Shown here in pieces: positions 8,292-15,787 of a DNA stretch of 32,859 nt (position 1 is its first letter; each line of letters starts with the position of its first letter). The notes beneath the pieces were generated by a model that did no database searches, was not told the origin of the DNA, and was given only the letters and a program-made list of their open reading frames with translations. The position numbers were made by a program, and so were the translations under genes. Source of the DNA: Nocardiopsis salina YIM 90010. GTDB lineage: Bacteria > Actinomycetota > Actinomycetes > Streptosporangiales > Streptosporangiaceae. Location: NCBI RefSeq assembly GCF_000341025.1, contig NZ_ANBF01000191.1:639-33497 (forward strand), written 5' to 3'.

Positions 8292-8969
8292 TCACTCGGT
8301 GAGGTTCAGGTTCTGGACTGCCAGGGCGAGGCCGCCGTCCTCGGCCTCGCCCCACACGTACACGAGGGTGTTGTCGCCTCCGACCAGGTCGAGGTCGGTG
8401 GGCTCGAGTACCGTCTCCTCGGTGTCGGCGACGACCGCGTCGGCGGAGACGGTGCCCGGGGCGGTCTCCAGTACCTCTTCGTCGGGATCTGTCAGCCCTT
8501 GGACCGCGGGTTCGCCGTCGGTGCGCACGTCGAGCGCGGGAGCGGCCGCGACATGGCGGACGGTCAGCCGCGCCTCGTCGTCGCCCAGCTCGTAGGTCTC
8601 GTTCACGAACGGGGTCAGGGCGGGTTGGGCCTCCTCATCGAGGTGGGTGGCGACCGTGGAGTTCGAGCCGGCGTGGAACTCGACCTCGTCGGCCTCGACG
8701 ACGGCCTCCGCGTCGGGTCCGGCGCCTGCCCCGGTCACCCGGAGGTCGCTGGTGCCCGCGGGCATGCTGATCGGTTCGGAGACGGTGCCCGGTTCGAGGT
8801 CCTCGAGCACGGTGTCGCCGTCGGCGTGCACGTCGACGTTCTCGCCCGGGATGCCGTGCATGACGGACACCTCGACGTCCTGCCATCCGGCGGGGGCGAA
8901 GGCGCCCGCGCTCATCACGAGGGCGGCGGAACCCGAGGCCACGGCGGTCATCATCGCGCAACGGTGCAT
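8292..8969 (-). CDS. Secreted DUF4397-domain protein
   Basis: A 225-residue acidic protein with a Sec-type signal peptide (MHRCAMMTAVASGSAALVMSAGAFA, likely cleaved before PAGWQD). The mature part begins VEVSVMHGIPGENVDVHADG, a signature of DUF4397 proteins. It shows the two-fold beta-rich repeat of that family: the first half around LEDLEPGTVSEPISMPAG, the second around VRHVAAAPALDVRTDGE. DUF4397 proteins are exported and of unknown function. There is no LPXTG-like or membrane anchor at the C-terminus (ends LAVQNLNLTE), so it is probably released. ATG 8969 is preferred for the GGAG six bases upstream; the open frame extends further upstream without coding character. It is divergent from the hydrolase gene. 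Confidence 0.82.
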   Translation of the reverse strand: MHRCAMMTAVASGSAALVMSAGAFAPAGWQDVEVSVMHGIPGENVDVHADGDTVLEDLEPGTVSEPISMPAGTSDLRVTGAGAGPDAEAVVEADEVEFHAGSNSTVATHLDEEAQPALTPFVNETYELGDDEARLTVRHVAAAPALDVRTDGEPAVQGLTDPDEEVLETAPGTVSADAVVADTEETVLEPTDLDLVGGDNTLVYVWGEAEDGGLALAVQNLNLTE

Positions 8970-9092
8970 GGTGAACTCCGAATCGGGGCGTAGGTGCCGG
9001 ACTCCTGTTACTTCTTGAGTGTTTGTACCCATATGCGAAGGTTTTCTCCGGTGCCTCCTGTACCCGGCTCTGCTCGGGGTACGCCGGTGCAC

Positions 9093-9734
9093 ATGGACGA
9101 ACACGAGGTGGTACTGCCGCTGACGGGCGCGCAGTTGCCGGGACGGCTCGCGGTCCCGCGGGGCGCGGACGGCGTGGTGGTGTTCGCGCACGGCAGCGGC
9201 AGTTCCAGGCACAGCTCACGCAACCGGGCCGTGGCGGCCGAGCTCGAGGGAGCCGGTTTCGCGACCCTGCTGTTCGACCTGCTCACGGCCGAGGAGGATC
9301 AGGAACGTGCGCAGCGCTTCGACATCGAGCTGCTCACCGAACGGTTGTCAGGCGCCGTGGGCTGGGTGGCGGAACAGGACACCGTCGCCGGGCTGAACGC
9401 GGGCCTGTTCGGTGCCAGCACCGGAGCGGCCGCCGCTCTGCGCACAGCAGCCGATCTGCCCGGGCGGGTGGCCGGTGTGGTCTCACGCGGCGGGCGTCCC
9501 GACCTGGCCGGCACGGGAGCCCTGGAACGTGTACGCGCCCCCGCGCTGCTGGTGGTGGGTGGCGCCGACACCGCTGTGCTCGGCCTCAACGAGGACGCGG
9601 CCGCTCGGCTCGGCGGGCAGCACCGGGTGCACGTGGTACCCGGGGCCACGCACCTGTTCGAGGAACCAGGGGCGTTGGAGCAGGTCGCGGCGGCTGCCAT
9701 GGACTGGTTCGGCGAGACCCTGCGGCCCGGGTGA
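9093..9734 (+). CDS. Alpha/beta hydrolase, dienelactone-hydrolase-like
   Basis: A 213-residue alpha/beta hydrolase. The oxyanion region is FAHGSGSSRHSSRN (about residues 31-44). The nucleophile elbow is GASTG (Ser109), the acid is Asp159 in VVGGADTAV and the base is His187 in PGATHLFEE, so the Ser-Asp-His triad is intact. This DLH-like subgroup is commonly encoded next to, or fused with, a phosphoribosyltransferase domain; a stand-alone PRTase of that kind lies about 20 kb away at 29445. The physiological substrate is unknown. ATG 9093 is chosen because homologues start near this point; ATG 9033 in the same frame would add 20 residues. It converges on the frameshifted unknown gene. Confidence 0.85.
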   Translation: MDEHEVVLPLTGAQLPGRLAVPRGADGVVVFAHGSGSSRHSSRNRAVAAELEGAGFATLLFDLLTAEEDQERAQRFDIELLTERLSGAVGWVAEQDTVAGLNAGLFGASTGAAAALRTAADLPGRVAGVVSRGGRPDLAGTGALERVRAPALLVVGGADTAVLGLNEDAAARLGGQHRVHVVPGATHLFEEPGALEQVAAAAMDWFGETLRPG

Positions 9735-9837
9735 ACCGCATGGACCGAGCCAGCCCGGGGCGCGAATCGTGGCCGCGGCCGCCCATACGCGCCGGGTCGA
9801 TCCGGGAGGGAGGGGCCGCCCTTTGTCGTGACGGCCC

Positions 9838-10535
9838 TCAGGCGTGCTCGGCCGAGCGCACCGTCTCGCCCGGGTCGACGCGCACCACGTGCACCCCTTC
9901 CGCGGACGAGACCATGATCGTGCCCTCGGGCGTGGCCAGGAGGTCGAACGGGTGGTGCGGCACGGTCCAGGGCAGGACGTGCCGTACGGGAGTGGCCTCG
10001 TCCAGGAACACGAAGGACAGTCCCCGTGTCTTCCCCCGGTACGGGAAGGTTGCCGGAGCAGGACGGCCACCGGGCGCCCGGCCCACTCGGTCACCCGCGA
10101 CGTGGTCATCCCTGCCTCGCCTGGTAGGACGGGTTCCAGGCCGGGCAGGGTGAAGAAGGACCCGCCCTGCGCCAGGTAGGTGCGTCCTCCCGCTCGGGCG
10201 ATCTCCGTGCGGCGGTCGTCGGGGTCGGAACCCTCGACCGGTACGGACCCGATGAGTCCCCCGGTCCCGTCGCCCACCCGATGCACGGTCGGGAAATCGG
10301 TGTCGATCGCGTCGGCGTGTTCAGGTCCGGCGTGTGCGACCTCCTCGATGGTGATGTGGGCCAGGTACCCGTGGCGGACCGTGAGGGCTGCCGGCCGCAA
10401 CTCGAAGGCGACGGTCAGGAACCAGTCGCCCCGCGTGTCGGGGAGCCAGGTGTCGGCCACGACCAGAACCGTGTCCCGGACCCGTTGGAACCGGGCGAAC
10501 TGCCAGTCCTCACCGATCAGGTGCTCGACCTCCAT
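9838..10535 (-). pseudogene. Unknown protein, interrupted by a one-base frameshift
   Basis: The frame from ATG 10535 (AGGAG six bases upstream) begins MEVEHLIGEDWQFARFQRVR and reads with good codon bias to about VTEWAGRPVAVLL. Then it loses coding character. Coding bias resumes in the -1 frame (PYRGKTRGLSFVFLDEATPV) and runs to a stop at 9838-9840. The total span, 698 nt, is one short of a multiple of three, so one base is missing around 10040-10066; restored, the protein would be 232 residues. I recognise no family. It looks soluble, with a C-terminal beta-rich repeat (FDLLATPEGTIMVSSAEGVHVV) reminiscent of a propeller blade. The break may be real decay or a sequencing/assembly deletion. Confidence 0.7.
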
Positions 10536-10733
10536 CGCCTTCTCCTGCCGTCGTGCAGACCGCCGACACCCTCCCTCCGCCCGTGCGGACACCGAACCGG
10601 CCCGGAGGTTGCCCCGGCACAGTGAACACGTCCGCATGTGGCCACAGCAAAACCGCAGGTGAACCAATGTGTGGGAGGTATGAGTCACACAGGGTGCAAG
10701 GGAACGACCGATCACACTACGGGGGTAGTACTC

Positions 10734-11384
10734 ATGCGTTCGTTCAGCACCACCGCCAAGGTCTCCGGCGTCGCCGCGGCCACCGCCGCACTTCTCGGCG
10801 GGGGCCTCTACGGGGCCACCGCCGCTTCTGCGGAGGAGCGCCCCATCGAACCGGCCCAGGCGCCCCAGATCATGGACACGCCCTGGACCGAGTACGCCGT
10901 CGGTGACAGCCACGCCAACGTCTACGCGGTCACCAACTACCTGACCGCCGAGACCGACGACGCCGGCGAGCCGTACTGGCCCGAGGACCCCACCGAGGAC
11001 CTCACCCAACCGGTCTCCGATGCTCTGCTCGACTACCAGGCCGACCGCGGCCTCGGCGAGCACGGCGAGATCAAGGAAGAGCTGTGGGGCCACTTCTCCG
11101 ACGGGCAGTTCGTCACCGGGGCCTTCGGCTGGGGCCCCGCCAACGGCGCGTTCTACACCATCGACGACACCGGTGTCGGCGTGGAGAGCGTCCAGTACCT
11201 GCTGATCCACCACGGCTACCTGGACGAGGGCGGGGACGACGGACACTACGGCCCCGTCACCGAGGCGGCAGTGGAGGACTTCCAGGCCAACGAGGTGTGC
11301 CCCGAGGTCGACGTCAGCGAGCAGGAGTGCGTCGACGGCTTGGCCGGCGAGGTCACCTACCGCGCCCTGGTGACGGTCGAGTAG
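10734..11384 (+). CDS. Secreted protein with two peptidoglycan-binding-like repeats
   Basis: A 216-residue exported protein. The signal peptide is MRSFSTTAKVSGVAAATAAL followed by LGGGLYGATAASA, likely cleaved after Ala33. The mature protein has two PG_binding_1-like units. The first is about residues 56-127 (NVYAVTNYL ... PVSDALLDYQADRGL ... IKEELWGHF). The second is about 142-214 (VGVESVQYLLIHHGYL ... GHYGPVTEAAVEDFQ ... GEVTYRALVTV), with two cysteines (CPEVDVSEQEC) that could form a disulphide. No catalytic domain is attached, so it may bind or mask cell-wall material or act as an inhibitor or adaptor. ATG 10734 is chosen since the signal peptide begins there. A 14-bp stem terminator follows the gene. 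Confidence 0.82.
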   Translation: MRSFSTTAKVSGVAAATAALLGGGLYGATAASAEERPIEPAQAPQIMDTPWTEYAVGDSHANVYAVTNYLTAETDDAGEPYWPEDPTEDLTQPVSDALLDYQADRGLGEHGEIKEELWGHFSDGQFVTGAFGWGPANGAFYTIDDTGVGVESVQYLLIHHGYLDEGGDDGHYGPVTEAAVEDFQANEVCPEVDVSEQECVDGLAGEVTYRALVTVE

Positions 11385-11407
11385 TGCTCCGACCACACCT
11401 TCCGACT

Positions 11408-11441
11408 GGGCCGGACCGCGCACGGGGGCGCGGTCCGGCCC
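11408..11441 (+). terminator. Hairpin terminator after the PG-binding-like gene
   Basis: A 14-bp perfect stem (GGGCCGGACCGCGC / GCGCGGTCCGGCCC) with a 6-nt loop starts 23 nt after the stop. There is no T-run, as is common in actinomycetes. Confidence 0.75.
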
Positions 11442-11530
11442 GCGCTTGACACCATCCGCGCGGGGGAACGTCCAGGTCAGCGGCCCGAGGGCTGGCTTCG
11501 GGCCGCCATGAGTCCAGGGAGGACACGGCC

Positions 11531-11965
11531 ATGAGCGAGCAACTCCACCGCGCCGGAGACCGGTGGCAACTGACCTTCCACCGGAGCTACGACAGCCCAC
11601 CGGAGCAGGTGTGGCGTGCGGTGACCGACCCCGGGCTCCTGGGCCGCTGGTACCCGATGACGGTCGACAACCTCGACCTCGGGCCAGGGGGTGCCATCGC
11701 CTTCCGCGACGAGGAGGGAAACGTCGTGTCCGCCGAGGTCGTGGAGGCCGACCCGCCGCGCGCGTTCTCCTTCGAGGAGTTCGACGACGAGACCGGTGAC
11801 CACCGGATCGACCTGGTCCTGGAACCCGACGGGTCCGGCTGCCGGTTCACCTTCACCCACACCTTCGACTCCGCCGCCTGGGCCGAACAGGTGGAAGAAG
11901 GTTGGGAGCACTGCCTCGCGGCGCTCGGTGAACTCCTCGACGAACTCGGCACCGAACCGGTCTGA
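11531..11965 (+). CDS. SRPBCC/AHSA1-family protein
   Basis: A 144-residue START-like (SRPBCC) protein of the AHSA1 (Aha1 C-terminal-like) group. The marks are HRSYDSPPEQVWRAVTDPGLLGRWYP near the N-terminus, a central beta sheet (GAIAFRDEEGNVVSAEVVEADPPRAF) and a long C-terminal helix (EGWEHCLAALGELLDEL). Such domains bind hydrophobic ligands in a deep cavity; physiological roles of most are unknown, and some are encoded beside ArsR regulators, which is not the case here. ATG 11531 has GGGAGGA nearby upstream. It is followed after 89 nt by a methyltransferase on the same strand, possibly one transcript. Confidence 0.9.
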   Translation: MSEQLHRAGDRWQLTFHRSYDSPPEQVWRAVTDPGLLGRWYPMTVDNLDLGPGGAIAFRDEEGNVVSAEVVEADPPRAFSFEEFDDETGDHRIDLVLEPDGSGCRFTFTHTFDSAAWAEQVEEGWEHCLAALGELLDELGTEPV

Positions 11966-12054
11966 TCTTCTTGCCAGGCCGTCAACAACGTCCCCCGACC
12001 CGCACCCGTCCGGTGCACCATGGCCGGAACGACGTACGAGGACGGGGAGACGAC

Positions 12055-12651
12055 GTGGACGAGAAGTTCTGGGACGACAAGTACGGCGAGAACGGGCAGG
12101 TCTGGAGCGGCCGCCCCAACGGGGTCCTGGTCAGCGAGGCGGCCGACCTGCAACCCGGGCGCGCCCTCGACGTCGGGTGCGGCGAGGGCGGCGACGCGCA
12201 CTGGCTCGCCGAACACGGCTGGACCGTCACCGGTGTCGACCTCTCCCGCGTCGCCCTCGCCCGTGCCCGCGAACTGTGCCGGGACCTGCCCGTGGACCTG
12301 CGCCACCAGGACATCGCGAAGGAGCCCCCGGAACCGGGCGCCTACGACCTGGTGTCCCTGCACTACTTCCCGCTCCTGCGCGAAAAGGGGCACCCCGCCC
12401 TGCGCGGGCTCGTGGAGGCCGTCGCACCGGGCGGGACGCTGCTCGTGGCCGGCCACGAGATGAGCGGGCTCCAGGCCCAGGGGGCCGGGGACTCCGACCA
12501 GGGCGACTTCTACCAGCCCTCGGAGTTCGCCGCCTTCCTGGGCGAGGGGTGGACCGTCGAGGCCGACGGGGTCCGCCCCCGCGTGGACAGCGCACCCGAG
12601 GGCACCGAGCACACGCACGACGTGGTCCTGCGCGCCCACCGCTCGGCCTGA
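12055..12651 (+). CDS. SAM-dependent class I methyltransferase
   Basis: A 198-residue Rossmann-fold methyltransferase. Motif I is ALDVGCGEGGDAHWLA (about residues 36-51), motif II is the acidic strand end VTGVDLSRVALARA, and the post-motifs include YDLVSLHYFPLL and VAPGGTLLVAGHE. The N-terminal FWDDKYGENGQVWSGRPN is typical of the small TehB/Methyltransf_25-like group that acts on small molecules. Substrate unknown. GTG 12055 was chosen because GGGGAGA lies about 6 bases upstream and the family's N-terminus starts there; the open frame upstream to 11971 looks non-coding. Confidence 0.88.
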   Translation: MDEKFWDDKYGENGQVWSGRPNGVLVSEAADLQPGRALDVGCGEGGDAHWLAEHGWTVTGVDLSRVALARARELCRDLPVDLRHQDIAKEPPEPGAYDLVSLHYFPLLREKGHPALRGLVEAVAPGGTLLVAGHEMSGLQAQGAGDSDQGDFYQPSEFAAFLGEGWTVEADGVRPRVDSAPEGTEHTHDVVLRAHRSA

Positions 12652-12728
12652 ACCCGAAGGGCGCGGGGCACACAGGTCTCGCAGGCTCACCGCCCCGCCT
12701 GCCCGGCCCGCCCCCGCCGAGCGCAGCC

Positions 12729-13601
12729 TCAGGCGGGACCGCGGCCGCCGCGCCGCTGGCGCGAGGCCTCGTACAGCACCACCGTGGTCGCCGAGGCGGC
12801 GTTGAGCGAACTGGCGCTACCGCCCATGGGGATGCACACCAGGTCCTCGGCCTCCTCGCGCCACCGGTTGCTCAGACCGGTCGTCTCGTTGCCGGTGAGC
12901 ACCAGCGTCGGGCCGCGCAGGTCGTGCTCGGCCAGCTCGGCCGCGCCGGCCTCGTCGGTGGCCACCAGGCGCAGCGGCACACCACCGGCACGCACCTGCT
13001 CCACCCAGGCCAGCACCTCCCGGGCCGAGGCTGCGCGCACCACGGGCACCCCGAACAGCGACCCCGTGCTCGCCCGCACCGCCTTCGGGTCGTAGGGGTC
13101 CGCGGCGTGCCCGCCAACGATCACGGCCGATCCGCCCAGGGCGTCGACCGAGCGCACCACGGAACCGATGTTGCCGGGGCTCGTGGGTCGGTCCAGCACC
13201 ACACCCAGGAAGTCGGGGCCCACCCGGATCCGTGACAGGTCGTCCTCGGGGGTCTCGATCTCGGCGAGCAGCTCGGGCGGTTCCTCCTTGTCGCCGAGCT
13301 CGCGCATGAGCTCGTCGGCGACCGCGTAACGCGTCGCCCGCACCGACCGCAGTGTCTCCTGCGCCCAGTCCGACAGGCGCCCCTCGGCCCGGTACAGCCA
13401 GGAACGCACCGTCCACCCGGCCTCGACCGCCATGGAGATCGGCCGCACGCCCTGCACCAGGATCGCCCCGGACCGGTGCCGCTTGGTCCGGTTGTGCAGC
13501 AGCGTCTCCCACTGCTGGAACGTGGCGTTGCGCGTGGTGACCCGTTTGTCGCCGGTAGGGTCCGAGGGACGGCGGTCGCGGGAAGGGCGTGATCTGGTCA
13601 T
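12729..13601 (-). CDS. TrmH/SpoU-family RNA 2'-O-methyltransferase
   Basis: A 290-residue SPOUT methyltransferase that would 2'-O-methylate ribose in rRNA or tRNA. The three SpoU motifs are clear: motif 1 in RPTSPGNIGSVVRSVDALGG, motif 2 in LVLTGNETTGLS, motif 3 in IPMGGSASSLNAASATTVVL. An N-terminal substrate-binding domain (about residues 25-110, with SGAILVQGVRPI) precedes them, as in RlmB- and TsnR-like enzymes. The target nucleotide cannot be decided. Two starts lie close together, ATG 13601 (chosen) and GTG 13607; neither has a strong ribosome site. Its stop faces the methyltransferase stop at 12651. Confidence 0.92.
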   Translation of the reverse strand: MTRSRPSRDRRPSDPTGDKRVTTRNATFQQWETLLHNRTKRHRSGAILVQGVRPISMAVEAGWTVRSWLYRAEGRLSDWAQETLRSVRATRYAVADELMRELGDKEEPPELLAEIETPEDDLSRIRVGPDFLGVVLDRPTSPGNIGSVVRSVDALGGSAVIVGGHAADPYDPKAVRASTGSLFGVPVVRAASAREVLAWVEQVRAGGVPLRLVATDEAGAAELAEHDLRGPTLVLTGNETTGLSNRWREEAEDLVCIPMGGSASSLNAASATTVVLYEASRQRRGGRGPA

Positions 13602-13622
13602 AGGCACCGGAGATTACCAGGT

Positions 13623-13643
13623 GGCGCCGGGGCCACCGGCGCC
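13623..13643 (-). terminator. Hairpin between phosphoesterase and RNA methyltransferase genes
   Basis: GGCGCCGG / CCGGCGCC forms an 8-bp stem with a 5-nt loop. It overlaps a second possible stem, CCCCGCG (13642-13648) with CGCGGGG (13668-13674). It lies just after the phosphoesterase stop on the minus strand, so it is a plausible terminator for that gene. No T-run. Confidence 0.45.
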
Positions 13644-13690
13644 CCGCGATCCCCGGACAGGGGCGTTCGCGGGGCATCCGGCGCCCGGTG

Positions 13691-15451
13691 TCAGCGGCCG
13701 GGGTGGTGGGCCGGCACCAGCAGCTCCACGTTCCGGTCGCCCGCCTCGCCCAGATTCGCCTCGTCGGCGTGGATGTCGTTGAGCGACAGCTCCCGGTAGA
13801 GCGAAGCCAGCCCGGCGGGGGAGAAGTCGCCGTGATCCACCCGGTACGGGCTGTCCGCCTCGATCAGAGTCGTGAAGAGCGACATCGTCCCGTCCTGGTT
13901 GTCGACCAGCTCGATGCAGCGAGCAAGCTGCGGGTGATCGATGTGCGAGGCGGTGTTGATCTCCCAGAACCCGCGCTCGGGGCGGTCGGAGGTGTGCGCC
14001 CGCACGTTGTTGGCGTGCGTGTGCCCGTTCACCCAAGCCAGAACGTTCGGGTACCGGTTGAGCATCCCCACCAGGATCTCGCCGATGTAGCGCACCTCGC
14101 CCGGCCGGCGGCTGTCCGGCAGCGGGTTGTTCATCGTGTCGCTCGAGTGGTGGCTGAACAGGATGAACAGCTCGTCGCTCACATCCTGGGTCTGTTGCCG
14201 ACCGAGCCGGTCGTAGTAGGTCGAGCTCGCAGAGCGCAGTGTCTGCTCCACCCAGTCGAACTGGTGCTTGCCGATGGAACCGTTGGCGAGCCCGGCCAGC
14301 GTCGTGGTGTCCATGCTGATGCCGGTCACCCCCTCGGCGATCGTGAAGGTGTAGAAGCAGTCCGTGCCGTCGGCGTTGGCCTCGGAGAACCCGTGCCCCA
14401 CCGGACCGGGACCGGTGTTGGCCTCGTCCAGGTGTGCGGCGACGAACCCCTCGGTGTCGAACGGCGCCCGACGCTCGTCCGGGGTCACGGTGGACACGAT
14501 CGTCGTGGAACCGGCGGTGTCGACCTCCTCCTGGTGCGCCACCGCCTCGGGCAGCTCACCCACCTGGTCGGGGTCGGACTGTGCGGCCGCCGCCTGCTCG
14601 GCCGCGTCCCCCTCGGCGAACATGATCTTGCGGTCGCCGGTGAAGGCCTCCGTCAGCAGGCCCGCGGGCAGCGTTCCGGACGGGGTGTTGTCGTGGTTGC
14701 CGATCGTGCAGTACCAGGGCACGTCCAACCCCGGGGCGCTGAACTCCGCCATCGCCGCCTCCAGGAAACCCGGCAGGTGCGGGAACCCGGCCTCCGACTT
14801 GTACCGGTCGGACACCTCGCTCTCGGGTTGCCAGTACAGCTCCGCCCCGGAGTTCTGCACCCCCTCGAACACGGACGGGTCGCCGGTGTTGGGCGTGACC
14901 GCACCGCCGTTGAGCAGCCTCATGAGCCAGTCGAGCTCGATCTGCTCCTGGTTGTCGGTGTTGTCGCCGGTGGTCATGACGAAGTCGAACGCGCGCCCGG
15001 TCACCGGCCCGGACCGGAGCGCGTTGACCCGCTGCACCAGGGCAGAGGCGCCGATCTGGGCCAGGGCCTCCTGGGGGCGGTGCGCTCCGGTTCCCAGGAT
15101 CGGGTGGGTGTACTCGAACCGGAGCGGGCTCTGCACGTCGATGACGTGGGTGTCGGTGAACTGCACGAACGCGGTCAGAGGCTCACGCCGCTCGTCCCGG
15201 TCGGGCTCGGCCTCCACCAGGTCCTCGCGCACCTCGATCGGCCAGCCGGGCCCGGAGGACAGCAGCCGGTAGCCGTCACCGGTCGGGGTGGCGACCTCTG
15301 CCAGGGTGGTGCCCTCCGGGTCGGTCACGCGGTCCAGCGTCCGGCGCATCAGGCGGTCGTGGGTCGCGGCGGACACGGGCAGGGGCAGGCCCAGGGACAG
15401 GCCCAGGCCCGCCCCGGCGGCCAGGAAGCCGCGGCGGTGCAGAGAAGCCAT
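13691..15451 (-). CDS. Tat-exported metallophosphoesterase, PPA1498-like family
   Basis: A 586-residue exported phosphoesterase. The N-terminus MASLHRRGFLAAGAGLGLSL carries a twin-arginine motif followed by a hydrophobic stretch and a PVSAA cleavage site. Metal-binding motifs are spread by long inserts: FTDTHVID, TTGDNTDN, CTIGNHDN, LFSHHSSD and VNGHTHANN. This arrangement (calcineurin-like motifs with long insertions plus Tat signal) matches the TIGR03767 group of actinobacterial metallophosphoesterases. The natural substrate is unknown; extracellular phosphate release is an inference. ATG 15451 is supported by AAGGA seven bases upstream and by the signal peptide; the open frame extends upstream without coding character. 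Confidence 0.9.
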   Translation of the reverse strand: MASLHRRGFLAAGAGLGLSLGLPLPVSAATHDRLMRRTLDRVTDPEGTTLAEVATPTGDGYRLLSSGPGWPIEVREDLVEAEPDRDERREPLTAFVQFTDTHVIDVQSPLRFEYTHPILGTGAHRPQEALAQIGASALVQRVNALRSGPVTGRAFDFVMTTGDNTDNQEQIELDWLMRLLNGGAVTPNTGDPSVFEGVQNSGAELYWQPESEVSDRYKSEAGFPHLPGFLEAAMAEFSAPGLDVPWYCTIGNHDNTPSGTLPAGLLTEAFTGDRKIMFAEGDAAEQAAAAQSDPDQVGELPEAVAHQEEVDTAGSTTIVSTVTPDERRAPFDTEGFVAAHLDEANTGPGPVGHGFSEANADGTDCFYTFTIAEGVTGISMDTTTLAGLANGSIGKHQFDWVEQTLRSASSTYYDRLGRQQTQDVSDELFILFSHHSSDTMNNPLPDSRRPGEVRYIGEILVGMLNRYPNVLAWVNGHTHANNVRAHTSDRPERGFWEINTASHIDHPQLARCIELVDNQDGTMSLFTTLIEADSPYRVDHGDFSPAGLASLYRELSLNDIHADEANLGEAGDRNVELLVPAHHPGR

Positions 15452-15787
15452 ACGGGGGTCCTTACGGCCCCGAGCGGGGCCAGGAGGGAACGGGGGCGCT
15501 GGACATTCAAGGGGAGCGGGGCCCGCGCGGCAACGGGTGCCCGCGCCCTTGCGGTACCCCCGCCCGGAACGTCCGGGATTGCCGCTGGGTAAGATCCCGG
15601 GTTCGGTCTTTTCCGGTCCCGGGTACGCGCGGCAACGGCGTGCACCGGTGCGGGAACACCGTCCACCTGCGGTTCCCCGGTGTGTACCCCCGCGTTCGTG
15701 CGCGCCTGGGCGGGCCGTCACGAACATGAATCTCTTTCACGTCTGGCCGGATGTGGCCACGGCGTTCACGGAACGGATGGGACACGG
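15452..15787. other. Intergenic region between divergent genes; 12-bp direct repeat
   Basis: 336 bp between the phosphoesterase (minus) and first propeller gene (plus). It holds GCGCGGCAACGG twice in direct orientation (15525-15536 and 15627-15638), which might be a regulator site. I see no convincing -35/-10 pair, RNA gene or coding sequence. Confidence 0.5.

Noticed and set aside
13688-15592. 634-codon plus-strand open frame across the metallophosphoesterase
   Set aside because: Antisense shadow; the minus strand has a Tat signal and all metal-binding motifs.
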